From: Limnothrix sp. FACHB-406
GTDB lineage: Bacteria > Cyanobacteriota > Cyanobacteriia > CACIAM-69d
DNA: 64,000 nt
Assembly: GCF_014698235.1 (NCBI RefSeq)
Contig: NZ_JACJSP010000011.1
Span: 1 to 64,000, forward strand
Direction: 5' to 3'
The position numbers and the translations under genes were made by a program. Under the pieces are notes generated by a model, which saw nothing but the letters and a program-made list of their open reading frames with translations, was not told where the DNA came from and searched no databases. Below are positions 9,603 through 18,490 of this stretch, piece after piece. Numbering within the stretch: position 1 is the stretch's first letter; each line of letters begins with the position of its first letter.

Positions 9603-10091
9603 ATGAAACTTCAATCCACAATCGCAGCGATCGCCCTGGGTTTGCCGCTGCTGCTGACCCCCACCGCTGCCCAAGCCAACGAATATGATCGCTGTGTGCG
9701 CGACCTGCGCGACTCCAACATCAGCCCCGACCTGATTGCTAGCTCCTGTGCCTATGTGCTCCACCCCGAGGACTTGGGCGACTGCGTGGAGCGAATTGAC
9801 GAAAAAACCACCATCTCAGCGGAGGCGGCCCTCAGAACCTGTCGGCAAGCTCGCCGCCCGATCGACACCGCCAACTGTGTGGTCAGCATCTCGCGGGCCG
9901 GAGCCGTTGACGGCAGCGCCGTTTTGGATCACTGTCGCCGCAGTTTGCTGCCCGAACGGTTTGCCCGTTGCGTCACCACCCTGAATCGCCAGGTGACCAG
10001 TGACCTCACCACCGCCATGGGCCAATGCATTGACGGGCGCGATCGCCCCCGTGACATGTATCCCGAATATCCCGGGCGATCGGGCAACTGA
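9603..10091 (+). CDS. Secreted cysteine-repeat protein (hypothetical)
   Basis: The 162-aa product starts at ATG 9603 (MKLQSTIAAIALGLPLLL), a clear signal peptide with predicted cleavage after TAAQA. The mature part consists of four units of about 30-36 residues, each opening with a CV-x-x-(L/I) helix and ending in a second Cys: CVRDL…SSC, CVERI…RTC, CVVSI…DHC, CVTTL…GQC. Eight cysteines in a regular pattern suggest four intra-unit disulfides in the periplasm or outside the cell. The tail is Arg/Pro-rich. I do not recognise a named family; similar small secreted proteins occur in cyanobacteria. Function unknown. Confidence 0.8.
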   Translation: MKLQSTIAAIALGLPLLLTPTAAQANEYDRCVRDLRDSNISPDLIASSCAYVLHPEDLGDCVERIDEKTTISAEAALRTCRQARRPIDTANCVVSISRAGAVDGSAVLDHCRRSLLPERFARCVTTLNRQVTSDLTTAMGQCIDGRDRPRDMYPEYPGRSGN

Positions 10092-10448
10092 AATCGGTGA
10101 CTGAGATCGTGAAACTGAGGCCGTAGATCAGCGTTTTGGTTGATTTGGGTCCCAGTTGATTTGGGTTCGATCGGGTTTGGCCCACCTGTCCGTTGCCCTG
10201 CCAAGCCCACACCCCCCTCAAGAGAACTGGATCTATCTCCTAGGGTTAAGCCGCAGTCGTTGAGGCTGAACCGCTAACCCCAGGAGATAGACCCAATCTC
10301 GATGATCTCAATGGTCAGTAGGATCTGTAGTCCCGACGGCGATTGGGGCCCGGTCGTTGGTCGGTTGTTTTTGAATGGTTGATGGATTGTTCACGGCATG
10401 GTGCCCCCTCTCACCTTGCCTAGTGTCCTAGGAAATCCCTGGAAATCC
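10092..10448. other. Spacer between convergent genes
   Basis: 357 bp without a gene. Apart from the long inverted repeat at 10233-10290, nothing was recognised. Confidence 0.6.
10233..10290. other. Long inverted repeat / structured RNA candidate
   Basis: The arm at 10233-10251 (CTATCTCCTAGGGTTAAGC) pairs with 10273-10290 (GCTAACCCCAGGAGATAG) with one G-U pair and one bulge, about 18 bp in all. The 21-nt interior can form a second small stem (AGCC/GGCT). It lies midway between two convergent genes. There is no T tract, so it is either a bidirectional transcript end or a small structured RNA. Confidence 0.6.
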
Positions 10449-10847
10449 CTACTCGCTGCGGCCCACCAATTTGGGAATCGGCGGAGCGACGGGCAATAGG
10501 TTGGCATCCTTGGTGACAATGTGGCCCACGTAGAAAGCCCCCGCTTCAATATTCAAGGCGCTAACCACCACGTCCCCCTCCAAGCGCGAGGTGCGCGTTA
10601 GGGTCAGACTTCCTTCGGCCACAATACTGGCCTTCACTGTGCCGTGAATGATGATGTTGCCGGCTTTGACCTCGGGCCCTTCGATCGAGCCAGTCGCCGA
10701 AATCTCCAAATCCCCATTCACTTCCACCGTGCCCCGCACCGCACCATCAACCCGTAAACCGCCCTGGACTCTTAAGTTTCCTTGAAAATCACTTCCCTCA
10801 GCCAAATAGGTCACTGACGGCATTAGTTTTTTGCTACGTCCAAACAT
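10449..10847 (-). CDS. Bactofilin (polymer-forming cytoskeletal protein)
   Basis: A 132-aa bactofilin-domain (DUF583) protein. Right-handed β-helix rungs with regularly spaced Gly/Val residues run from about residue 15 to 110 (GNLRVQGGLRVDGAVRGTV, GNIIIHGTVKASIVAEG). The short N-terminal tail (MFGRSKKLMPS) and Pro-rich C-terminal tail are disordered, as in other bactofilins. These proteins polymerise without nucleotide and act as membrane-associated scaffolds for cell shape or envelope enzymes. It is a single gene with an 800-bp upstream spacer, so no partner can be named. Confidence 0.93.
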   Translation of the reverse strand: MFGRSKKLMPSVTYLAEGSDFQGNLRVQGGLRVDGAVRGTVEVNGDLEISATGSIEGPEVKAGNIIIHGTVKASIVAEGSLTLTRTSRLEGDVVVSALNIEAGAFYVGHIVTKDANLLPVAPPIPKLVGRSE

Positions 10848-11641
10848 CGGTTAACTCCAGAGTCACTATTGCATTGATCCATCCCCGCTTCCCTCCCAGC
10901 ACGCGGCCTCGCGATCGAGGCCTGCTTCATTTTTCAACTCCTTGAAACTGCCTGAACTACTTTGCAAGTTTGCTGGGTCAGTGACCCAGTTGGTGTTGCC
11001 ATCAACAACAATTTATACTTCCGATCCTTGTTGTTTTTCTGACTTCTTAGTTTTTCTGGCCCCTGCGTTTAAGGCTTGTTACTGATGGTGGCTTGTCCTG
11101 GGGGATAGAGTTGTCTTGAGATTAATATCCGCAGCCTGATCTCAGGGTTTTTACGGAATAAGATGCACTGATTTGAGTAGTGGATGAAACTGTGAATCAA
11201 CTATCGCCAAACGGTTTTGCGCTTGTGGTTGATGGAAGAGGCGCAAATAGGGGCTAAGTTCTAAAATTCCCAAAAATTGCCCAAAATAAGCTCAAAATTC
11301 TGAAAAATTTGACTTTTCTCGACAATGATCGCCAAGAATTTTCTGAACGACGGTTTTCTAAACTTCAGAACAATCAATGCGACTCAGACCCTATAAACCC
11401 AAACGAACACAAATCAATCACAGTCAGTCTTTGAGCGTAATTTTGCTCGGATCATTGGGCTTGCGACTAATAGGGAGTTGAGCTATGGGCGAGGGCTACT
11501 GAATTTGGATGTCGCTTTACCCGTGACGGGTCATGCCCCCTGGAGGATTGTGGGACATTTTGGAGAAGCAATGATTGCAAGATACTCTGAAGGATCTATT
11601 TTGAAGGATCTAGAAGGATCTATAGGGTATAGCAATAGGGT
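10848..11641. other. Long divergent spacer
   Basis: About 790 bp between divergent genes with no convincing gene. It contains a perfect palindrome at 10973-10989 and a set of short direct repeats next to the right-hand gene (11589-11643). The central part (11250-11420) is AT-rich. Confidence 0.55.
10973..10989. promoter_or_regulatory. Perfect palindrome, possible operator
   Basis: CTGGGTCA-G-TGACCCAG is an 8-bp-arm palindrome with a single central base, about 126 bp upstream of the bactofilin start. The shape fits a dimeric regulator site, but no regulator is identified. Confidence 0.35.
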
Positions 11642-11643
11642 AT
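11589..11643 (+). repeat. Short direct repeats at a translation start
   Basis: GAAGGATCTA occurs three times (11589-11598, 11603-11612, 11613-11622), followed by ATAGGGTAT twice (11622-11630 and 11635-11643). The last copy runs into the ATG of the DUF72 gene. The purine-rich AAGGA cores resemble ribosome-binding sites but sit more than 20 nt from the start. Confidence 0.75.
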
Positions 11644-12604
11644 GGCGATCGACTGGCAATTTCGGCTCGGCTGTGCCGTGTGGTCTTATCCCGGTTGGGT
11701 GGGTTCGGTGTATCCGCCGAGAACTTCGGGGCAAAAAGCCCTGCGTTGTTATGGCGAGCGGTTTTGGGCCGTTGAGGGCAACACGACGTTTTATGGTGTG
11801 CCCACGGCAGCCACGGTGCAGCGCTGGGGATCGTTGGTTCCCGATGGATTTCGCTTTTGCCTGAAGTTGCCTCGGGATGTGACCCATCTGGGGCCCTTGC
11901 TCGATCGCGGGCCGGCAGCGTTGGCCTTTGCGGAGCGAGCGGCGGCCTTGGGCGATCGGCGCGGGCCCTTGTTTGCCCAGCTTCCTCCTAGCTACGGCCC
12001 CAGCCAGAGCGCAGATCTACGACAGTTTTTGAGCCAATGGCGACAGTCAACCGATGTTCCTTTGGCTTTGGAGGTGCGTCACCGGGATTGGTTTTTGCCC
12101 CATTGGCGCGATCGTCTCAATGGTTGGTTACGAGAACTGGGGATTGGTCGGGTGGTGTTGGACACGCGGCCCATTTATCGGGGTTTGGATTTGGCCCGGG
12201 ACGATCCCCAACGGCAATCCCAGCGCCGCAAACCGGATTTGCCGCTGCAAGCCTGTGTAACGGCGGAGTTCGCGATCGTCCGGTTCATTTCCCACCCGGA
12301 AGCCTGGCGCAATGAGGCTTATTTGTTGGAATGGCGCGATCGAGTGTTGCGCTGGCTGGAGCGAGGAGTGCAACTGTATTTTTTTGTCCATTGCCCGATC
12401 GAGGAGCATTCGCCCCACACGGCCCGCCAGTTTCAGGCTTTACTAGAGGCGGCGACGGTTCCGGCCGTGGCCGCGATCGCCCCGTTGCCTTGGAATCAGT
12501 TATCAATCACCGAAGGTGCGGCAGCAATGGCCAGGGATCGGACTGGGGGCGATCGCCTCGGATCCCAAAACGATTCCCAAAACGATCAGCTTTCCCTGTT
12601 TTAG
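11642..12604 (+). CDS. DUF72 (YecE-like) family protein
   Basis: A 320-aa TIM-barrel protein of the DUF72/YecE family. Diagnostic segments are the N-terminal LGCAVWSYPGWVGSVYP, the VEGNTTFYGVP motif (about residue 45), FAQLPPSYGP, ALEVRHRDWF and the C-terminal YFFVHCPIEEHSPHTA. The biochemical activity of the family is not established. The start at ATG 11642 fits the family N-terminus. The last 35 residues are Asp/Gln/Asn-rich and probably disordered. It is transcribed alone, convergent with a 56-codon gene. Confidence 0.9.
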   Translation: MAIDWQFRLGCAVWSYPGWVGSVYPPRTSGQKALRCYGERFWAVEGNTTFYGVPTAATVQRWGSLVPDGFRFCLKLPRDVTHLGPLLDRGPAALAFAERAAALGDRRGPLFAQLPPSYGPSQSADLRQFLSQWRQSTDVPLALEVRHRDWFLPHWRDRLNGWLRELGIGRVVLDTRPIYRGLDLARDDPQRQSQRRKPDLPLQACVTAEFAIVRFISHPEAWRNEAYLLEWRDRVLRWLERGVQLYFFVHCPIEEHSPHTARQFQALLEAATVPAVAAIAPLPWNQLSITEGAAAMARDRTGGDRLGSQNDSQNDQLSLF

Positions 12605-12642
12605 GGAGCCGTATTTTAGGAAAAGAGACCGCAGCGAGGCGA

Positions 12643-12813
12643 CTACATCAAACCGGTGCGATCAACCAACAGGGCCACACCTGCCGAAAAAGCCGTAATG
12701 CCCATCGCGATCCAGGGGCTTTGGCCGAACGCCACCGCGAAGGACACCGCCACACCGGCTCCAACGGCAGCGGAAATAACACCAGTGACCAAATCTTTTT
12801 GCTCGGGTTGCAT
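12643..12813 (-). CDS. Small membrane protein (56 aa)
   Basis: A 56-aa open frame on the minus strand: a hydrophilic start (MQPEQKDLVTGVISAAVGAG) and two hydrophobic segments (residues 11-28 and 34-49) separated by GQSPW. This is a good helical-hairpin membrane protein. ATG is at 12811-12813 and the stop at 12643-12645; the GGGAAA upstream is a weak ribosome-binding site. Overlapping frames of similar length lack this periodicity. I do not recognise a family. It is convergent with the DUF72 gene, with 38 bp between the stops. Confidence 0.65.
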   Translation of the reverse strand: MQPEQKDLVTGVISAAVGAGVAVSFAVAFGQSPWIAMGITAFSAGVALLVDRTGLM

Positions 12814-13519
12814 GGTTTTTCCCTTGATGATTTCTTAAACAAAAGGCACTAATAAGAACCGCTAATGAGCGGCTGTGCTGTCCCAAATTACCATCCCGAT
12901 TTAGCTGGGTGTTTGGGAAAGTCCCGGCTTTGCAATTAACCTTTAATAAGCTTGAGAATTCTTGAAATTTCGCGATAAAAATTCACAAATCAGCCAAATT
13001 TTCGTCGATCAGAACGCAATAAACGGCAATGACTAAACAAATAGCAGTTCCAATGCAGTCGCCTAAAAACGGGAGTGCCAAGGGCCGATCAGTGAAATGG
13101 CCGTGAACTAGTTGGCGAGTTGGTCAACAGGCATCTGGGAGCTAGAAAAATCGTAAAAATCTGTGAAAAAGATAAGAAAATGAACAATATCAATCAATAA
13201 ACGAATTAAAAAATGAATTTAAGGGCAGATCTAGACATGAAAACTAGAAAAATCAGCAACATAGCCAGAACAATCGTCAAAAGCACAACAATCAACAAAC
13301 AGGGATCAACAACCAATAATCAACTAATCATCCACAAATTAGGGATCAACCAGCAGCTATTAGAACGCAGGTATTTGAACAAAGAGCGCACAGCGAAAGG
13401 AGAACTGTGCGCCCTTTGAGAAATGGTTGAACGTAATTCAAAACAATTCAACGCGATCCAAAATCCAAAAATAGATCCCCGATCGGGTGGGTGGGGGCTG
13501 AGTGTCTAGACCCGACTGC
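12814..13519. other. AT-rich spacer
   Basis: About 700 bp without a credible gene. The segment 13140-13380 is unusually A-rich for this window. One stem-loop at 13386-13412 probably marks the end of the hemY transcript. Confidence 0.55.
13386..13412 (-). terminator. Possible terminator of hemY
   Basis: An 8-bp perfect stem (GCGCACAG/CTGTGCGC, 11-nt loop) lies about 108 bp downstream of the hemY stop. On the minus strand it is followed by TCTTTGTTC, a weak T-rich tail, so the call is tentative. Confidence 0.45.
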
Positions 13520-15013
13520 CTAGACTCGACTGCCGAGGAACTGCTCGATCGCGTCGGCCTGTTCCCAACCATGGCGCACGCAATCACCCAGCGCTACGCC
13601 GCCTTCATAGTTGCTGCAAGCAAAGAGGCCAGGCCAATGCTGAAGCTCCTGGTGCAAGGTGGCCAGGCGAGACCCATGCCCGATTGTGTATTGCGGGATT
13701 GCCCGTCGCCAGAGTTTGACCGACAGCACCTTGGGCGGCACGTCCTGTTTCAGCAAAATCCGCCGCACGTCCGCATGAACCATTTGGGCGATTTCGTCTT
13801 CGGTTTTGTGGATCAGGGTGGGGTTTTGTGCGCCGCCAATGAAGTTGATTAGGTGGGCCCAACCTTGGGGAGCGCGTCCTGCAAACAGGCTGGATGCCCA
13901 AATGGTTCCTAGGGTTTGCAGGCCCAGGCTGCGGGGAATCAGGTTGCCAAAGCCGCGCAGGGACTGGGCAAAGGCGGTTTCGGGATAGGCCAAAATTACG
14001 CAGGCAACGGCGGGGTAGGGAATGGCGTTGAGGGCGGTGCTGGCTCGGGGGGCGAGGGGTTCTAGCAGTTGAGCCGTGACCGGAGCTGGGGTAGCCAGAA
14101 TGATCGATCGAGCCGTGATCTGTTGGGGGCCATCGGGGCTGGCGATCGCAACCTGGTAAGTGCCTTGGGGATCACGGGCGATCGCTTCCACTTGCCAACC
14201 CAGCTTGACCCGATTGCCCAAACCGCGTGCCACCGCTTCCGGCAAAGCTTGCAGTCCCTCGCGGAAGGATCCCAACTCCCCAGACTTGGGCTTGGGTAAG
14301 CGGGGATCGGCTGGGGGCGCTTGTTTGGCCGCTTGGCGTTTGGCCCAGAGAATCCGCGCTGCCCCGGCTCCCAAGCCACCACCGGCCGCTTGCATGGCGG
14401 CCATTTTGCGGAAGGCTGCCGAAGCACTGAGGGCATTGGGATCTCCGGCATAAACCCCCGAGATAAAGGGATCCACGAGGCGCTCCATGGCTTCTTGACC
14501 CAGGTGGCGAGTGAAGAATTCACGGACGGTTTCTTCGCCGCCCCTTGCCGAAATGGCTGCACCCACGATCGGGGGCACAAAACCCGCCGCACCTAACAGC
14601 AGTCTGGCTTTGCCCCGATCGCTCAGCAAGGTGGAATTCCAAAATGCGCCGGGACTCATGGGAATGGCTTGTAACCGACCGTCCCAGTAGACAAATCGAG
14701 GCAGCTTGCCATCCGCAAACACCAGCTCATCCTTCAACCCCACTTCCACGGCGAGTTTCAGCAGCTCTGGCGTGGGGGCGAAGCTGTTGGGCCCCTCTTC
14801 CCACAGGAACCCATCGGCCGATCGGGTGGTGATGTTGCCGCCCACACGGTTTTGCGCTTCCACCACCAGGGTCGATCGCCCTCGGTTGCCCGAGTGATTC
14901 ACCAAGCGGTGGGCAGCGCTCAAGCCCGTTAAACCCGCGCCGACAATCAACACATCGATCGTCGTCGATCGATCCGTTGTCCCTTCAACCCCAATCGGTG
15001 CAGCAACCACCAC
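13520..15013 (-). CDS. hemY: Protoporphyrinogen oxidase, HemY type
   Basis: This FAD enzyme oxidises protoporphyrinogen IX to protoporphyrin IX, the last common step to heme and chlorophyll. The N-terminal dinucleotide-binding motif is VLIVGAGLTGLSAAHRL, followed by VVEAQNRVGGNITT; the C-terminal FAD segment is FACSNYEGGVALGDCV. About 497 aa matches plant PPO1/HemY. An upstream TTG (15034) keeps the frame open, but a strong AAGGAG lies just inside it, 8 nt before GTG 15013, which I take as the start. Many cyanobacteria use the unrelated HemJ instead, so HemY marks this lineage. The gene is monocistronic. Confidence 0.93.
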   Translation of the reverse strand: MVVAAPIGVEGTTDRSTTIDVLIVGAGLTGLSAAHRLVNHSGNRGRSTLVVEAQNRVGGNITTRSADGFLWEEGPNSFAPTPELLKLAVEVGLKDELVFADGKLPRFVYWDGRLQAIPMSPGAFWNSTLLSDRGKARLLLGAAGFVPPIVGAAISARGGEETVREFFTRHLGQEAMERLVDPFISGVYAGDPNALSASAAFRKMAAMQAAGGGLGAGAARILWAKRQAAKQAPPADPRLPKPKSGELGSFREGLQALPEAVARGLGNRVKLGWQVEAIARDPQGTYQVAIASPDGPQQITARSIILATPAPVTAQLLEPLAPRASTALNAIPYPAVACVILAYPETAFAQSLRGFGNLIPRSLGLQTLGTIWASSLFAGRAPQGWAHLINFIGGAQNPTLIHKTEDEIAQMVHADVRRILLKQDVPPKVLSVKLWRRAIPQYTIGHGSRLATLHQELQHWPGLFACSNYEGGVALGDCVRHGWEQADAIEQFLGSRV

Positions 15014-15081
15014 GGCTTGATCTCCTTTTTTCAAGTTTTCTCAAAACAATTTCAAATTCAAACGCCAGCCCACGAATGGGG

Positions 15082-15117
15082 CTAGTTGCGCTAGTTGCGT
15101 TAATTGCACTAGTTGCC
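15082..15117. repeat. 9-bp imperfect tandem repeat (4 copies)
   Basis: Four units related to CTAGTTGCG stand in tandem about 70 bp upstream of the hemY start. Confidence 0.65.
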
Positions 15118-15479
15118 CTGGCTTCCCTGAGTTCAATCAATCGCTTGAAGGACGGGTGATTCCAGGTGCTTGCAGTTATTCGCAGGCGCTCGCGGTTGAT
15201 TTCAGTCGATGCGATCTCGATGCGATTTCAAGCGATGTGGGATCGATCGAGTGAATTGATTTAATTGTGCGGTTTTTGGGGCTGGGGCGATCGGGTCTCG
15301 GGAGGAGGGGCGATCGGCCAGCCAACCGCTTCTTAATTTAACCGTTGATGGTCTTTTATCTTTTTATCGTTATTGGGTTATAAAAAATCAATAATGACCC
15401 TCAAGGAATGCTGAGTGAGCCAATGCTGGGCGAGCTAATGCGGGGCTGCCGGGTAACTGAGGATCGCGCTCTGAACGTA

Positions 15480-15511
15480 GAAGGCGATCGCCCGATCGAG
15501 CAATCGCCTTC
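15480..15511. terminator. HIP1-containing stem-loop downstream of the ABC1 kinase gene
   Basis: GAAGGCGAT (15480-15488) pairs perfectly with ATCGCCTTC (15503-15511) around a 14-nt loop that holds further CGATCG sequence. It lies 68 bp past the end of the ABC1 kinase gene (minus strand). There is no T tract, so it may be a processing or bidirectional end. Confidence 0.4.
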
Positions 15512-15578
15512 CCCTCAAGTAAGCCTCAAGCAACCCTGAGCACCAGTCCCAAGGGATCCAAATTTTCCCGATGATTGC

Positions 15579-17600
15579 CTAACGCAGAGCTGCGATCGGG
15601 ACGGCCGCCTTGGAATCGGTCATTGGCTGGGGCGATCGCGCCACCAACACCTCCCGAATCAACCGGGCGATCGCGCGTTGGGCTAACTCTCCGGCGATTT
15701 GTTGACCCAACTGCTGGGTTTCCGGCCGCACCAGGATCCGCGCCGCCAACTGCAACAGCTTCATGGAATCAAACCCAGGCGTTTCCTGAAGCAACTGCCA
15801 AATGCGTTGCAACCGCTCCAGGGTTTCGCGCGGGTTGCTGGGGTTGGTTCCCGGGTTGGAACTTGCCGGACTGCCCGGGTTGCGGTTCAGGAACTTGCCC
15901 CAATTGTCCAAGAGCGATCGCCAAGCACTTTGGCCCGCCGCGTCGATCGCTTCCACTAACCGATTGGCGACCTGCTGGCGAATAAATTCCCCACGCTCCG
16001 AAAACAGAAACTCTGCTGCCCGATCAATCCCTTCATTGAGATCATAATCAGTACTGTCCTTGGCATTTCGCAACAGATTTTCTAACCGATTCCAACGAAA
16101 ATCTCCTTCCCGAAACAGCAAATCTTGCAACGAAGCCCGTAGTTCTGGAGCCGGATCCGTGAGCAATCGTTTGGCAATGTAAGGATAGGCTTTGCTGAGC
16201 ACTTTGAATTCCGGATCCACATTGATCGCAATCCCTTCGAGGGTCACCAGCGATCGAATAATCAGGGCATAGTAAGCCGGAACTCGAAACGGATATTCAT
16301 ACATCACCCCTGACAATTGATCGGTGATATTTTTGAAATTCAGCTCCGAAACACTCGATCCCAACGCATTGCTAAACACGCCGGATAGGGCTTGGGAAAT
16401 TGGCTCCAAATTGGTGTCAGGGGTCAAAAACTCCAGCTTCACATAGTCTTCCGCCAATCGAGCAAAATCGCGATTCACCATGTGAACCACCGCTTCGATC
16501 AGTCCGTAGCGCTGATATTTTTTAACCCGGCTCATCATCCCAAAATCGAGATAAGCCAATTGACCATTGGGCATAGCCAACAGGTTGCCCGGGTGGGGAT
16601 CCGCATGGAAAAAACCATGTTCCAGCAATTGCCGCAGAGAACACTGCACCCCCACATTTACCAAGTGGGTGGCATCAATGCCTTGTGCGGCCACTTCTTT
16701 CAAATTGGTGAGCTTGGTTCCCGAAATCCACTCCATGGTTAACACCCGTTTGCCGGTGTATTGCCAATAGATTTTGGGCACGTAAATTTCTGCCATGGAG
16801 CCATAGAGCTTGGCAAATTGTTCTGCGTTTCGCCCTTCTTGGGAATAGTCCATTTCCTCAAAAATGCGGGCCGCAAATTCATCGGTAATGGCAACTAGGT
16901 TGCTCCGCAGTCGCTTGACATTTTTCATGGCCCATTTGGCAAGGCCACGCATGATGTAAACGTCAAGTGTGATTTGCTCCGTGAGTCCGGGGCGTTGCAC
17001 TTTCACGGCAACGGCTTCCCCAGTTTTCAATTTGCCGCGATAGACTTGCCCCAGGCTGGCGGCGGCAACGGGTTTTTCGCTGAGTTCGGCAAAGCAATTT
17101 TCGGGGCGATCGCCCAATTCTTCCTCAATGAATCGGTAGGCAATTTCATTCGGAAAAGCTGGCAATTGATCTTGCAGTTGGGTCAACTCTTCCAAATAAA
17201 CCGGCGGCACGAGGTCGGGTCGGGTGGAAAGGGCTTGGCCCACTTTGATGAAGGCGGGCCCCAACTGGGTCAGCAATTCTCGTAACTGGCGGGCGCGGCG
17301 GGCTTCGTTGCGCTTGACTTGGTTGCTCTGGCGATCGCGCCAAATCGCAAAGGCAAACATGAAGCAGGGCCACAAAACGGCGATCGCCCGTTGCAGCACT
17401 GCCCACCAGCGTCCTCGATAGGCCGCGTCGATCGCGTCTGGGTCGTAGTGGGGCGATCGATAGGTTTCGATGTCTTCGTCGTCGGTGGGCCCCTGATTTG
17501 GCGATACCGGCGCGGAAACATCCTCTGCCACTGCCCGTGCCTCGATCGTGGCCCGTTTGGGATCCGTCGCATCAAACACAGGAGTCATCGCTGAAGTCAT
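15579..17600 (-). CDS. ABC1/UbiB-family atypical kinase
   Basis: A 673-aa member of the ABC1K (AarF/UbiB) family. Visible hallmarks: the KxGQ motif in FIKVGQALSTRPDLVP (about 118), the Ala-rich loop AAASLGQVYRG replacing the usual P-loop, AVAVKVQRPG with the catalytic Lys, FHADPHPGNLL (catalytic loop) and YLDFGMMS (the DFG equivalent). The N-terminal 70 residues are acidic and disordered, followed by a hydrophobic helix (about 72-88); the C-terminal 200 residues are helical with a Pro/Ser/Asn-rich linker. Relatives act in prenylquinone synthesis and membrane lipid homeostasis in plastids and cyanobacteria; the substrate here is unknown. It is a single gene flanked by long spacers. Confidence 0.93.
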   Translation of the reverse strand: MTSAMTPVFDATDPKRATIEARAVAEDVSAPVSPNQGPTDDEDIETYRSPHYDPDAIDAAYRGRWWAVLQRAIAVLWPCFMFAFAIWRDRQSNQVKRNEARRARQLRELLTQLGPAFIKVGQALSTRPDLVPPVYLEELTQLQDQLPAFPNEIAYRFIEEELGDRPENCFAELSEKPVAAASLGQVYRGKLKTGEAVAVKVQRPGLTEQITLDVYIMRGLAKWAMKNVKRLRSNLVAITDEFAARIFEEMDYSQEGRNAEQFAKLYGSMAEIYVPKIYWQYTGKRVLTMEWISGTKLTNLKEVAAQGIDATHLVNVGVQCSLRQLLEHGFFHADPHPGNLLAMPNGQLAYLDFGMMSRVKKYQRYGLIEAVVHMVNRDFARLAEDYVKLEFLTPDTNLEPISQALSGVFSNALGSSVSELNFKNITDQLSGVMYEYPFRVPAYYALIIRSLVTLEGIAINVDPEFKVLSKAYPYIAKRLLTDPAPELRASLQDLLFREGDFRWNRLENLLRNAKDSTDYDLNEGIDRAAEFLFSERGEFIRQQVANRLVEAIDAAGQSAWRSLLDNWGKFLNRNPGSPASSNPGTNPSNPRETLERLQRIWQLLQETPGFDSMKLLQLAARILVRPETQQLGQQIAGELAQRAIARLIREVLVARSPQPMTDSKAAVPIAALR

Positions 17601-18490
17601 GGCGAACGTTGCCTGAACCAGTTACTTAGTAACCAATTGTAAATACTGTCGCCATCAATCGTTGGATTTCGATGGCGATTGAATAGGAATTGATTGACAA
17701 CGGGACAGCCTTAGAGGGCAAACGGGGAGCTGAGTTCAGTGGATCGCCACGGCCCGTAAGGCTCTCCGCGATGGTTCACGGTTAACCGAAATAATCAGAA
17801 CCATTCCCGAGCTTTCCGATCTTTTTGACGAATCGTCTCGAATCCTTAAGGAACTGGGCCTTGGCCCATCGAAAAGCCCCGGTTTCCTCCATGATGGTTA
17901 ATTGTTCTCGGCTTTTCGCGCCCTGCAACCCTAACGGAAACGTCGCTTGAAACGTTGGTGAATCAGGCCTTGAACGATCCTGATTGGCTGAACTGAGGGG
18001 AGAAAAAGCCAAGGGCGAAAAGCCCAGAGTGCAAAACCAAAATCCAAGGGGGGCGTGATGATGTCGATCGGGCTGGAGGACGATCGCGATCGCAGTGTTT
18101 CTCCGCAATTTCAGGGATGCTGAAACTAATCAATTTCTCCAGCGATCGGATCTTTTTCCGATCAGTCCCTAGTCTCTCCCTGGAATCTAGTCTCTCCCTG
18201 GAATATTGATGTCTTGATCGGGTGCAAAACCTTAACCCAGTCCAGTTCAGGTCAGGTGCTTGACAAATTTTCCAAATTCAGGCCCAAAATTCCAAAACTA
18301 GGTTAAACTTAGGTTAAGAAGCCCTTAAGGGAGCTTCGTTCGCGCCCAACTCACGCCGTTACCGCGATCGCCCAGCGTTATCCTCCAACCAGGTGCAATC
18401 AGACCTTAACCCTCTGCTCTAACATCTTCCGGAAGCTCGCGATCGCCTCTTCGTCCATTCACAAATCGTGTATGACCTGGAGGTTATCCC
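17601..18490. other. Long spacer upstream of the DUF7219-like gene
   Basis: About 890 bp between divergent genes. It includes an 18-bp perfect tandem duplication at 18169-18204 and a palindromic CCCTTAAGGG near 18325. A minus-strand frame at 17782-18108 is open but has no ribosome-binding site or family resemblance. The long 5' region before 18491 presumably holds the promoter and leader of that small gene. Confidence 0.5.
18169..18204. repeat. 18-bp perfect tandem duplication
   Basis: CTAGTCTCTCCCTGGAAT is present twice without a mismatch, in non-coding DNA about 290 bp upstream of the next gene. Confidence 0.92.

Larger units (their letters stand above)
15014..15578. other. Spacer with tandem repeats and a HIP1 hairpin
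   Basis: About 565 bp upstream of hemY and downstream of the ABC1 kinase gene. It carries a 9-bp tandem repeat (15082-15117), an AT-rich patch (15340-15400) and a hairpin (15480-15511). No gene recognised. Confidence 0.55.

Noticed and set aside
13213-13419. 68-codon plus-strand frame in the AT-rich spacer
   Set aside because: Composition simply reflects A-rich DNA, and its end runs through the stem-loop at 13386-13412.
17782-18108. 108-codon minus-strand frame, with an inner 36-codon start
   Set aside because: No ribosome-binding site, no family resemblance and Ser/Pro/Arg-biased composition; kept only as a note.
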